Source of the DNA: Sporosarcina sp. FSL K6-1508
Lineage (GTDB): Bacteria > Bacillota > Bacilli > Bacillales_A > Planococcaceae
Length of the DNA stretch: 64,000 bases
Assembly: GCF_038007465.1 (NCBI RefSeq)
Contig: NZ_JBBOXF010000001.1
Coordinates: forward strand, 3,669,001 to 3,733,000
Reading direction: 5' to 3'
The notes below the pieces were generated by a model. That model was given only the letters and a program-made list of their open reading frames with translations. It was not told the origin of the DNA and ran no database searches. Positions within the stretch are counted from its first letter, which is position 1, and each line of letters opens with the position of its first letter. Shown here in pieces: positions 8,216 through 16,139 of the stretch. The position numbers were made by a program, and so were the translations under genes.

Positions 8216-9847
8216 TTATGCTCTATTTCCAAGAATTGCTTCAGCGATATTCACGGCATGGTCACCGACGCGTTCCAAGTTAGAAACAATATCGACAAAT
8301 ACCATTCCTGATTGCGCGGTACATCTTCCTTCATTTAATCGCAAAATATGATTCTTCCTGAATTTCCGTTCCATTTTGTCAATGAGAACCTCTTTTTCAG
8401 CAACCGTTCTTGCCATTCCAATATCATTCAGGTTAAGTGAGTCAACAGCTTTCTGGACTGTTTCAATTGTCAGGGTGAACATTTCTGTCAAATCATTCAT
8501 CGCATCTTCCGTCAGTTTTACACGGTTAACATCACGGTAGTCAATGAGTTCGACGATGTTTTCAAAGTGATCACCGATACGTTCAATATCACGTACCGTA
8601 TCCATAAGCATGAAGTGACGGCCAGACTCAATCGGCGAGATACTTACCGAAGTGATTTCAACTAGATAGTCTGTGATTTTACGATCCAAATTATTAATGG
8701 CATCTTCAATCTGGTATGCCGTTTCTGCATGTTTTTTATTGCCTGTTTTCAAGTATTCAAATGATTCCTGTAAACCGCGGACACCGAATTCACCCATGCG
8801 GATAATTTCTTCTTTGGCTTGTCCGATCGCAACCGCAGGTGATTGTTCTATAAAGTGCCTATCTAGATGCTTCGGCTTATATTCAATTAATACATCTTCA
8901 CCTGGGATCATTTTTGTAACCAACCAAGCCCATGTCCCAATTAGCGGGAACTGGATAATTGTATTTGCAATGTTGAACGAACCGTGTGCAAACGCAATTT
9001 GCATTTTATTTTCAAGAGCCAACACCCCTGATATCCACTCGACATACGCAGTGAATGGTATAAGAAGCAGCATGAAGATAACCGTTCCAACAATATTAAA
9101 TAAAACATGCGTTGCAGCAGCACGCTTCGCCGCTACCGATGCACCGATTGAAGCAAGAACGGCTGTAATTGTTGTACCGATATTATCACCGAAAAGAATT
9201 GGCAGTGCTCCATTGAGATCGATAAGATTTTCAGCATAAAGCCCCTGCATGATACCGACTGTCGCGCTTGAACTCTGAACAATCAATGTAAATATTGTTC
9301 CGACAACAACACCAAGCATAGGCTGGTCGCTCATCGATACCATAAGATCAGTAAACGTATCCAATTCTCTAAGCGGTTTCATACCGCCACTCATCAATTC
9401 AAGTCCTAGAAATAGGCCACCGAATCCAAAAATAACTTCACCTATATTTCTAATTGAACTCTTTTTAATGAAAAAGATTAGGAACGCTCCAATCGCCATA
9501 ATGGGAAGCGCATAGGCACCTACATCTAATCCGATAATAAAAGCCGTAACAGTCGTTCCGATATTCGCTCCCATAATGACACCAATAGCTTGACGAAGTG
9601 TCATGAAACCAGCACTTACAAGTCCTACCGTAATAACAGTTGTCCCAGAACTTGATTGGATCAAGACTGTAACGATAATTCCGACAAGTACTCCCATAAA
9701 CGGATTCGTCGTAAATCGGTCAAGGATGGCGCGGAGTCTGTCGCCCGCCGCTTTTTGAAGGCCATCTCCCATATACTTTATCGCGAACAAGAAAATTCCG
9801 AGTCCCCCGAGAAACTGGAATAGCATTTCCTGCCAGTTTACTTCCAT
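8216..9847 (-). CDS. Na/Pi cotransporter family protein with PhoU-like domain
   Basis: A 543-residue membrane protein. Two Na/Pi-cotransporter repeats each carry the QSSS motif (QSSSGTTVITVG near residue 66, QSSSATVGI near 190), the sodium/phosphate site of the SLC34-like family. The C-terminal ~190 residues form a soluble helical PhoU-like domain with the repeated D-x3-R-I-G-D-H signature (DIERIGDHFENI and LERVGDHAVNI). It should move phosphate with sodium; other anions are possible. I chose ATG 9847 because GGAGG lies 11 bp upstream; the ATG at 9868 has no such site. It lies next to PhoP-box-like repeats. Confidence 0.9.
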   Translation of the reverse strand: MEVNWQEMLFQFLGGLGIFLFAIKYMGDGLQKAAGDRLRAILDRFTTNPFMGVLVGIIVTVLIQSSSGTTVITVGLVSAGFMTLRQAIGVIMGANIGTTVTAFIIGLDVGAYALPIMAIGAFLIFFIKKSSIRNIGEVIFGFGGLFLGLELMSGGMKPLRELDTFTDLMVSMSDQPMLGVVVGTIFTLIVQSSSATVGIMQGLYAENLIDLNGALPILFGDNIGTTITAVLASIGASVAAKRAAATHVLFNIVGTVIFMLLLIPFTAYVEWISGVLALENKMQIAFAHGSFNIANTIIQFPLIGTWAWLVTKMIPGEDVLIEYKPKHLDRHFIEQSPAVAIGQAKEEIIRMGEFGVRGLQESFEYLKTGNKKHAETAYQIEDAINNLDRKITDYLVEITSVSISPIESGRHFMLMDTVRDIERIGDHFENIVELIDYRDVNRVKLTEDAMNDLTEMFTLTIETVQKAVDSLNLNDIGMARTVAEKEVLIDKMERKFRKNHILRLNEGRCTAQSGMVFVDIVSNLERVGDHAVNIAEAILGNRA

Positions 9848-9887
9848 TATGCAGTCAACCTCCATCATGCTTTATGTATCGCACCTT

Positions 9888-9916
9888 ATTATGAGGATAG
9901 CTATCCCAATTGTAAA
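9888..9916 (-). promoter_or_regulatory. Sigma-A promoter candidate for the Na/Pi cotransporter
   Basis: The minus strand has TTTACA (9911-9916), a 17-bp spacer and CATAAT (9888-9893), placing the start of transcription about 35 bp before the ATG. Confidence 0.5.
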
Positions 9917-9932
9917 TAGTAGCAGCCGAATC

Positions 9933-9960
9933 TTTACATTCCCTTTACAATCGGTTTGTG
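9933..9960 (+). promoter_or_regulatory. PhoP-box-like direct repeats
   Basis: Three hexamers, TTTACA (9933), TTTACA (9944) and TTTGTG (9955), are spaced exactly 11 bp apart, with a weaker fourth (TCATCA at 9966). Tandem TTAACA-like hexamers with an 11-bp period are the known PhoP binding pattern in B. subtilis. They lie between the divergent Na/Pi cotransporter and yqgB genes. Binding is inferred. Confidence 0.4.
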
Positions 9961-10044
9961 AAATGTCATCATTCTGTCGGAAATAGAGGTACGCACAACG
10001 ACACTGTTAAATGATAGACTATTGAAAGTGGAGGTGGATTTAAA

Positions 10045-10548
10045 GTGAAGTTTCATCAACTAGTCAAAGCGGCAATCCATGAACCGAAAAAACTGGCAGC
10101 GTTTCGCCTATTACCAATCGGTAAAGTATTCCGATATGTTTTCGTATTCGTTGCTTTGTTCACATTGCTATCATTCATCCGCTATATAGCAGGGGATGCA
10201 GTCTTATTCGATTCATCGCCCGAACTGCTCGAACATGGGGAAACAATTGGCGGACTTATATATCCAATTGCATTTCTTCTGCAACTTGTCATCAGTACGT
10301 CTTATATCTTCATCCGAGTCAGCATTTTTGGTTATGTGGGCATACTTTTGCTGAAACTGATGAAAAGGCGTGGAGAATACCGCCATATGTGGAGAACTTC
10401 CGCTATTGCAATTACCATCCCTATTCTTCTGACAATCGGACTTGATTTCCTTCCAGGAATGAAAAATGTTAATACTGGTATCACATCCATTATTCACTTT
10501 GTTTATATTGCAGCTGCAGCCAAGTACTATCCAAAAATCCCTCAATGA
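10045..10548 (+). CDS. yqgB: DUF1189 membrane protein (YqgB)
   Basis: A 167-residue membrane protein with the family's N-terminal opening (FHQLVKAAIHEPKKLAAFRL) and about four membrane segments; this resembles DUF1189, to which YqgB of B. subtilis belongs. The function is unknown. Translation starts at GTG 10045, placed by GGAGGTGG about nine bases upstream. It is followed 45 bp later by the yqgA-like gene on the same strand. Confidence 0.85.
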   Translation: MKFHQLVKAAIHEPKKLAAFRLLPIGKVFRYVFVFVALFTLLSFIRYIAGDAVLFDSSPELLEHGETIGGLIYPIAFLLQLVISTSYIFIRVSIFGYVGILLLKLMKRRGEYRHMWRTSAIAITIPILLTIGLDFLPGMKNVNTGITSIIHFVYIAAAAKYYPKIPQ

Positions 10549-10593
10549 ATACTTCCCCTTTTCATGCATATAGTAGCGAAAGGGGGAATTTCC

Positions 10594-10932
10594 ATGAGAA
10601 TACTACTACTCGCAGCATTATTATTCGTAACATTTCATTTTATCCGCCTCGATTTAGTGGAAGGCACCATCCCGCTTGCTTCTTTTGCCAAAGAACAGCA
10701 ACTATGCGAAGAAGAGGAAGCCGATGCAATTCCCGTTACAACAGTCGATGGAGATACGATTGAAACACTGTTCGCATTGTATCCCGATCCTGAATTAGGC
10801 TTCATTGATAGATTGTCTTCTTTCTATTCCTTGAATCCCCATCTTCAAAACCAAAAGATCATCGGAGGCGAGAAAATTATGCTTCCACTTTCCCGTCCGC
10901 TCACAGAAAAATGCATAGACTCCGAGCGATAA
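10594..10932 (+). CDS. yqgA: Secreted/anchored protein with LysM-like domain (YqgA-like)
   Basis: A 112-residue protein. The start at 10594 has AAAGGGGGAA upstream, and residues 1-16 (MRILLLAALLFVTFHF) form a signal or membrane anchor. The C-terminal part (VDGDTIETLFALYPD, LSSFYSLNPHLQNQKI, GEKIMLPL) has the spacing of a LysM peptidoglycan-binding module: a TVxxGDT-like strand, a helix, an NP turn and a final GxxIxLP strand. By position it matches yqgA of B. subtilis, which I recall as a cell-wall/septum-associated protein. Two cysteines (near residues 33 and 107) might form a disulfide. Confidence 0.75.
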   Translation: MRILLLAALLFVTFHFIRLDLVEGTIPLASFAKEQQLCEEEEADAIPVTTVDGDTIETLFALYPDPELGFIDRLSSFYSLNPHLQNQKIIGGEKIMLPLSRPLTEKCIDSER

Positions 10933-11014
10933 GGGCTGTCCCTTGTCTTTTTGCTATGAAGATTGCTAAAATAGTTATAGTTATAAGGCTAAGGCCAACT
11001 AAGGAGAGAAATAA

Positions 11015-12139
11015 ATGACTGCTATGATAAACAGAAAAAATACACGTCCTGTACGAGTCGGTAATCTGACAATCGGCGGAAGTGACGAGCTTTTCATTCA
11101 AAGTATGACAACGACCAAAACACACGACGTCGAAGCGACAGTCGCAGAAATTTTGCGATTGGAAGAAGCGGGATGTCAGATTGTCCGTGTTGCGTGTCCA
11201 GATGAGCGTGCAGCGTATTCAATTGGTGAAATAAAAAAACGCATCAATATCCCACTTGTTGTCGATATCCATTTCGATTATAAATTAGCGTTAATTGCTA
11301 TTGAACAGGGCGCGGATAAAATTCGTATCAACCCTGGGAATATAGGAAGACAAGCAAAAGTCGAAGCTGTTGTCAATGCGGCAAAAGCGAAAGGCATTCC
11401 AATTCGAATCGGCGTCAATGCTGGTTCACTGGAGAAAAAAATTCTTGAAAAATACGGATACCCGACTGCCGATGGAATGGTAGAAAGTGCACTTCATCAC
11501 ATTAAAATATTGGAAGACCTCGATTTCCACGACATCATCGTGTCATTGAAAGCTTCCGATGTAAATTTAGCAGTCGAAGCATATCAGAAAGCAGCGGCAG
11601 CATTCGACTATCCATTGCATCTCGGCATTACGGAGTCTGGAACGCTATTCTCAGGCTCTATCAAGAGCGCAGCGGGTCTAGGCACCCTGCTGTCGGCGGG
11701 CATCGGTAACACAATGCGTGTATCGCTGAGTGCGGATCCTGTCCAAGAAATTAAAGTCGCACGCGAATTGCTGAAAATCTTCGGCCTTTCGTCAAACGCA
11801 GCGACACTTATTTCATGTCCCACATGTGGACGGATCGAAATCGACCTCATAAAAATCGCAAATGAGGTCGAAGAATATATTTCACATATTAAAGCCCCAC
11901 TAAAAGTTGCGGTGCTTGGCTGTGCTGTCAATGGACCAGGCGAAGCGCGTGAAGCCGATATCGGTATTGCAGGTGCGCGTGGTGAAGGTCTTCTCTTCAT
12001 GAAAGGCAAAACGGTCCGCAAAGTACCAGAAGCGACAATGGTCGAAGAATTAAAAGTCGAAATCGATAAACTTGCGGAAGAATATTTTGAAAAGAAAAGA
12101 CAGGAAGAACTTCTCCTGCAAGGTGGAAAAGCGGAATGA
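11015..12139 (+). CDS. ispG: 4-hydroxy-3-methylbut-2-enyl diphosphate synthase
   Basis: A 374-residue enzyme of the MEP isoprenoid pathway that converts methylerythritol cyclodiphosphate to HMBPP using an iron-sulfur cluster. The three cluster ligands are Cys268 and Cys271 (SCPTCGR) and Cys303 (GCAVNGPGEA). The N-terminal TIM-barrel carries QSMTTTKTHD and IRINPGNIG. The start follows AAGGAGAG. An extended -10 (TGCTAAAAT at 10964-10972) may drive it. The next gene overlaps by ATGA. ispH, the following pathway step, lies at 18 kb. Confidence 0.97.
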   Translation: MTAMINRKNTRPVRVGNLTIGGSDELFIQSMTTTKTHDVEATVAEILRLEEAGCQIVRVACPDERAAYSIGEIKKRINIPLVVDIHFDYKLALIAIEQGADKIRINPGNIGRQAKVEAVVNAAKAKGIPIRIGVNAGSLEKKILEKYGYPTADGMVESALHHIKILEDLDFHDIIVSLKASDVNLAVEAYQKAAAAFDYPLHLGITESGTLFSGSIKSAAGLGTLLSAGIGNTMRVSLSADPVQEIKVARELLKIFGLSSNAATLISCPTCGRIEIDLIKIANEVEEYISHIKAPLKVAVLGCAVNGPGEAREADIGIAGARGEGLLFMKGKTVRKVPEATMVEELKVEIDKLAEEYFEKKRQEELLLQGGKAE

Positions 12140-12723
12140 AAACTCTCCGCTTTGGTATCGACATCGACGGTACGGTGACATGCCCCACTTCTTTATTGCC
12201 GCATATCAACGAGCAATTCGGATGCAATCTTGTACTGGATGACATAAAAGAGTACGACTTAACAAAAGCATTTACAGTGGATGAGAAAATTTTCTCCGAG
12301 TGGTTTAAAGGCGCTGAGGAAAACATTTACAAAACTTCTCTTGCACAAGAATATGCAAAAGAAGTTTTAACTGGCTGGCAAGCGAAGTTCGAGCTATATT
12401 ATATTTCTGCACGAGATCGCCAAGTGTATGACTCGACACTCGACTGGTTTAACCAACAGGCAATTCCGTATGATCATATCGAACTTGTTGGAAGTCACTA
12501 TAAAATTGAAACTGCTAAAAAGTTTGGTGTCCATGCATTTTTTGAAGATAAGCATGACAATGCTGTTGAGATCCATGAAGAATTGGACATTCCTGTCATT
12601 CTATTCGACACACCCTATAACCGGCAACCTATTCCTGAGGGAGTCATTCGTGTCTATAATTGGCAAGAAGCGAATAATTGGATCAAGAAACTATTTCCTA
12701 TAGAAGAACCTTTAGTAAATTAA
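12136..12723 (+). CDS. yqfW: HAD-family 5' nucleotidase-like protein (YqfW)
   Basis: A 195-residue HAD-superfamily phosphatase with the nucleophile motif DIDGT near residue 9, a second motif ISAR in the middle and an acidic metal motif FFEDKHDN. It resembles the NT5C-type deoxyribonucleotidases, so it may remove phosphate from nucleoside monophosphates; the substrate is not established. Its start ATG overlaps the ispG stop, coupling the two. YqfW occupies the same neighbourhood in B. subtilis. Confidence 0.85.
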   Translation: MKTLRFGIDIDGTVTCPTSLLPHINEQFGCNLVLDDIKEYDLTKAFTVDEKIFSEWFKGAEENIYKTSLAQEYAKEVLTGWQAKFELYYISARDRQVYDSTLDWFNQQAIPYDHIELVGSHYKIETAKKFGVHAFFEDKHDNAVEIHEELDIPVILFDTPYNRQPIPEGVIRVYNWQEANNWIKKLFPIEEPLVN

Positions 12724-12769
12724 AAAAATGGTGTGGAACTCTTAATATAGAGTTCCACACCATTTTTCA
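12722..12769. terminator. Bidirectional terminator between yqfW and zur
   Basis: A long perfect stem (AATGGTGTGGAACTCT with AGAGTTCCACACCATT, loop TAATAT) is flanked by A-rich and T-rich tracts that serve both converging transcripts. Confidence 0.93.
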
Positions 12770-13183
12770 TTTCTTCACACATAACGGACACTTCCCGTAA
12801 ATTTCAAACTTATGCCCTTCCACTTCATAATCCGGTAAATTGACAGTAATCATTTCCATTGGACAGTGTGGAATACTGCGCGTCTTGCCACATGCTGTAC
12901 AGATGAAATGATGATGATGGACACCGGGATCACATTGCATTCGGAAGTTTCGTTCACCGTTTAAATCAGTTTCCTCTAGAATGCCAAGTTCCGAAAATGT
13001 CGTCAAGTTCCGATAAATCGTATCAAAACTAATTCCCGGATTAGTAGCCTCCATGAAGTTTTTCACTTCCAAAGCTGTTAAGTAGCGGTCTTTTTTTGAC
13101 AATAACTGGAGAATTATATCTCTATTTTTTGTCCGCTTAAATTGGTTTTCCTGCAGGATACGCCATGCTTCATCGAGTGTCAT
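12767..13183 (-). CDS. zur: Zinc uptake regulator, Fur family
   Basis: A 138-residue Fur-family repressor. An N-terminal winged helix (FKRTKNRDIILQLL to DTIYRNLTTFSELG) is followed by a dimerisation domain with a histidine-rich sensor segment (GVHHHHFICTACG) and two CxxC pairs (CTAC and CPLC) for structural zinc. The start at 13183 uses AAGGGGGAG, and its ATG overlaps the znuB TGA, so zur is the last gene of a znuC-znuB-zur operon. That linkage, plus the matching B. subtilis position (yqfV=zur), favours Zur over PerR or Fur. It probably represses its own operon through the operator at 14835. Confidence 0.92.
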   Translation of the reverse strand: MTLDEAWRILQENQFKRTKNRDIILQLLSKKDRYLTALEVKNFMEATNPGISFDTIYRNLTTFSELGILEETDLNGERNFRMQCDPGVHHHHFICTACGKTRSIPHCPMEMITVNLPDYEVEGHKFEIYGKCPLCVKK

Positions 13184-14046
13184 ATCAACTCCCCCTTCAC
13201 TGTACGGGCATTGTGTCCACCCTGAATCTTCTTCCAAGCGAGCACTACTAACAAAATAAGTATCGAGGTGATGACGATTGTTCCTCCTGGTGCAATATCA
13301 AGATAATAGGCCGCGACAAGTCCAATGATAACGGATAATTCGCCAAAAATGATGGAATAGATCATTGCACCCTTAAAGCTTTTTGCTAACTGAATAGCCG
13401 CTGCTACTGGAATTGTCATGAGTGACGAAACTAGTAAAATACCAACAATTCGCATCGAAGCTCCAATGACAAGCGCTGTAATAATCATAAATACCATCTG
13501 GATATACCGCGAATTTATCCCGGATACCTTGGCATATTCCGCATCGAATGATAAGACAAACAGTTCTTTATAAAGAAAGCGGATATACGCAATAACGATG
13601 ATTGCAATAACGATAACGACGATAAGATCCTGACTACTGACAGCTGACACAGATCCGAATAGATAACCTATTAAATCTGAGCCGAACCCTTTCGATAATG
13701 AAATAAAAATAGCACCTAGGCCAATCCCTGTAGACAATATAACCGGAATGGCAAGTTCTTCATAATGGCGGTATGCGCCTCTCAATTTCTCAATCAGCAA
13801 TGACCCGCCGACAGCAGATGCAATCCCAAGGTAAACTGGATTCAATGCAGCAAAGAAGAGCACTTGTTGGCTCAAATATAGACTTCCTGCGATTCCTGCC
13901 AACGCGACATGGCTGAGCGCATCTGCGATAAGCGAAAGACGTCTTACAACGATAAACAAACCAAGTAACGGGGCTATGACGCCGATGATTAAGCCTGATA
14001 GAAATGCGTTTTGCAGAAATTCATACGAAAGAATAGCATTAATCAT
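13180..14046 (-). CDS. znuB: Zinc ABC transporter permease
   Basis: A 288-residue integral membrane protein of the ABC-3 metal permease family, with about eight hydrophobic helices and the family sequence RRLSLIADALSHVALAGIA near residue 36. It pairs with the ATPase upstream (ATGA overlap) to import zinc. The substrate is inferred from the linked zur; manganese permeases look alike. No solute-binding protein gene is present in the operon. Confidence 0.92.
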   Translation of the reverse strand: MINAILSYEFLQNAFLSGLIIGVIAPLLGLFIVVRRLSLIADALSHVALAGIAGSLYLSQQVLFFAALNPVYLGIASAVGGSLLIEKLRGAYRHYEELAIPVILSTGIGLGAIFISLSKGFGSDLIGYLFGSVSAVSSQDLIVVIVIAIIVIAYIRFLYKELFVLSFDAEYAKVSGINSRYIQMVFMIITALVIGASMRIVGILLVSSLMTIPVAAAIQLAKSFKGAMIYSIIFGELSVIIGLVAAYYLDIAPGGTIVITSILILLVVLAWKKIQGGHNARTVKGELI

Positions 14047-14813
14047 TTTTCCACCTCATCTGTATGCTGGTGGACGCGCCGAACAGGATGACCATACCAT
14101 CTTGAAATATCATCGTCTTCCATTCTTTTATAATCAGATTGTTTACCGTGAAAATGAATCGTACGGTTTAAGCAGGCCACATGTGTTGCAAGATCAGTCA
14201 CAAGGTCGATTTCATGTGTCACCAGCAAAATTGCAATTCCGTGCTCACGATTTAATTTGTTCAGCATAGAATAAAACGATGCGACATTTTGTTGGTCAAT
14301 TCCAACAGTCGGTTCATCCATAATGAGTAGGTCCGGTTTGCCCGCCAGCGCTCTTGCTATAAACACACGTTGTTGCTGACCACCGGATAATTCACCCATA
14401 TTCCGCTTTGAAAAACCGTCCATGCCAACGATACTTAGCGCTTCTAATGTTCGCAGTTCATCTTTTTTCGAAAAACTTTTAAACATTCCAACTTTGCGTG
14501 TCAATCCGCTGCGCACAACTTCAAGGACAGTCGCAGGGAAACCTGAGTTAAAAGAATTGGATTTCTGTGAAACATAACCAATCCGTTCTCGCTGCTTAAA
14601 GGATCCTATCTCCGAACCAAAAAGCTTTACAGAACCGCTGGAGGGCTGTAAGAGACCAAGAATAATATTTAGGAGCGTTGATTTACCGGAACCATTCGGT
14701 CCAATCAGTGCCCAAAATTCCCCCTCCCCTACCTCAAGAGAAATATGATCAAGGGCGATTGACTGTTCATAACTGAAACTGACATCGTCCAATTGAATAA
14801 TGTTATTTTTCAT
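14043..14813 (-). CDS. znuC: Zinc ABC transporter ATP-binding protein
   Basis: A 256-residue ATPase with Walker A GPNGSGKST (about residues 38-46), signature LSGGQQQR, Walker B LLIMDEPT and the switch histidine in LVTHE. It energises the permease encoded downstream. It is the first gene of the operon, directly behind a strong sigma-A promoter with a Zur-box-like operator. The metal is inferred from that context. Confidence 0.93.
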   Translation of the reverse strand: MKNNIIQLDDVSFSYEQSIALDHISLEVGEGEFWALIGPNGSGKSTLLNIILGLLQPSSGSVKLFGSEIGSFKQRERIGYVSQKSNSFNSGFPATVLEVVRSGLTRKVGMFKSFSKKDELRTLEALSIVGMDGFSKRNMGELSGGQQQRVFIARALAGKPDLLIMDEPTVGIDQQNVASFYSMLNKLNREHGIAILLVTHEIDLVTDLATHVACLNRTIHFHGKQSDYKRMEDDDISRWYGHPVRRVHQHTDEVEK

Positions 14814-14834
14814 TTTACTATCCCTTCCTTAAAA

Positions 14835-14849
14835 CAGGAATCATTCCGA
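14835..14849 (-). promoter_or_regulatory. Zur-box-like operator
   Basis: The minus strand reads TCGGAATGATTCCTG, a 7-1-7 inverted repeat matching 10 of 14 defined positions of the recalled Bacillus Zur box TCGTAATnATTACGA. It lies just downstream of the -10 box of the znuC promoter, around +6 to +20, where a repressor would block initiation. Confidence 0.6.
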
Positions 14850-14861
14850 TTCACTCGTCAA

Positions 14862-14890
14862 ATTATAAACTATGTTCCCAAGGGATACAA
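14862..14890 (-). promoter_or_regulatory. Sigma-A promoter of znuC-znuB-zur
   Basis: The minus strand has TTGTAT (14885-14890), a 17-bp spacer and a perfect TATAAT (14862-14867). Confidence 0.75.
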
Positions 14891-14915
14891 CCATTTAAGA
14901 AAGAAGGTATAAGAA

Positions 14916-15164
14916 GTGGATTATGCACAGCTGCTAAATGAAGTTAAAATGAGAAGTGACGATGAAGTCAAAATCATTGCAAAGCAATACGGGCTTGACT
15001 TTTCCAAATCTGAAATAAGGGCACTTCGACCATTGCTTGATGAAATTTCATTCCATTGGCTCTTCACGGGCATACCCGAAATGTTTATCAATAAAGTACG
15101 GGTAGCCATTGGTGATAAAAAAACTGAAATTTTATTCAAGAAGTATTTAGACTCCACCAAATAA
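14916..15164 (+). CDS. yqfT: DUF2624 protein (YqfT)
   Basis: An 82-residue soluble, helical protein of the YqfT/DUF2624 family (LLNEVKMRSDDEVKIIAKQY, ILFKKYLD). It starts at GTG 14916 after an AGAAGG site and lies alone between the divergent znu promoter and a bidirectional terminator. The function is unknown. Confidence 0.8.
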   Translation: MDYAQLLNEVKMRSDDEVKIIAKQYGLDFSKSEIRALRPLLDEISFHWLFTGIPEMFINKVRVAIGDKKTEILFKKYLDSTK

Positions 15165-15195
15165 CGAATACTGATGGACTTGTTGAAAAGAACAA

Positions 15196-15229
15196 AAACC
15201 GCTCGCATATACTCTGCAAGCGGATTTTG
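15196..15229. terminator. Bidirectional terminator between yqfT and nfo
   Basis: CCGCTCGCA (15199-15207) pairs with TGCAAGCGG (15215-15223) with one mismatch; TTTTGTTCTTT follows on the plus strand and TTTTTGTTCTTTT on the minus strand. Confidence 0.8.
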
Positions 15230-15233
15230 TTCT

Positions 15234-16139
15234 TTAAATTCTTAACTGATCAATTTTCTCAGGTTGAAATGATTTTGCCTTGAACATTTCTATCTCAAAC
15301 TTGTAAGGCGCCGATTTCTTTTTCGGATCTGCACCTACAAATGGTGTTTCAAGTATTTTAGGAATCGATTGGAATTCCTCATGATGGACAATATAAGAAA
15401 GCGGCTCGAAACCGATATGACCGAAACCAATATTTTCATGGCGGTCCTTCATTGCACCACGTTCGTTTTTACTATCATTGACGTGAATAACAGATATTCT
15501 GTCCACTCCAACAATTTTATCGAATTCATTTAATACCCCATCAAAATCACCAACAATATCGTACCCCGCATCATGAACGTGACAAGTATCAAAACAAACC
15601 GATAAACGGTCATTGTGTGTGACACCGTCAATAATCGCTGCAATCTCATTAAAATTTCGGCCAATTTCGGTTCCTTTTCCCGCCATTGTTTCGAGTGCAA
15701 TACGGACTGGATAGTCTTGAGAAAGTACTTCGTTCAGCCCTTCAATGATTTTTGCGACGCCAAGATCGACCCCCGCACCGACATGCGCACCGGGATGAAG
15801 AACAATCTGATTTACACCGAGTGCAGCTGTCCGCTCAATTTCACTTTGAAGGAAGTCGACTCCAAGTCTGAATGTCTCAGGCTTTAACGTATTTGCAATG
15901 TTAATAATATAGGGTGCATGGACGACAATATTAGACTGTCCATTTTCCTCCATACTCAGATGCCCTGCTGCAATATTCAATTCCTCGAGGCGCTTTCTCC
16001 GCGTGTTTTGTGGAGCCCCAGTATAGATCATGAAAGTAGTTGCTCCGTAGCTTGCCGCTTCCACACTTGAGCCTAACAGCATTTTGCTGCCGCTCATAGA
16101 AACGTGAGAGCCAAGCAATAATGGTTTGTCATTTGTCAT
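15234..16139 (-). CDS. nfo: Endonuclease IV (AP endonuclease)
   Basis: A 301-residue base-excision-repair enzyme that nicks 5' to abasic sites. The zinc ligands of the TIM barrel are seen in HPGAHVGAG, ALETMAGKGTE, CFDTCHVHDAGYD, HVNDS and DRHENIGFGHIG. Its ATG overlaps the cshB stop as ATGA, as with yqfS/cshB in B. subtilis. Confidence 0.96.
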   Translation of the reverse strand: MTNDKPLLLGSHVSMSGSKMLLGSSVEAASYGATTFMIYTGAPQNTRRKRLEELNIAAGHLSMEENGQSNIVVHAPYIINIANTLKPETFRLGVDFLQSEIERTAALGVNQIVLHPGAHVGAGVDLGVAKIIEGLNEVLSQDYPVRIALETMAGKGTEIGRNFNEIAAIIDGVTHNDRLSVCFDTCHVHDAGYDIVGDFDGVLNEFDKIVGVDRISVIHVNDSKNERGAMKDRHENIGFGHIGFEPLSYIVHHEEFQSIPKILETPFVGADPKKKSAPYKFEIEMFKAKSFQPEKIDQLRI

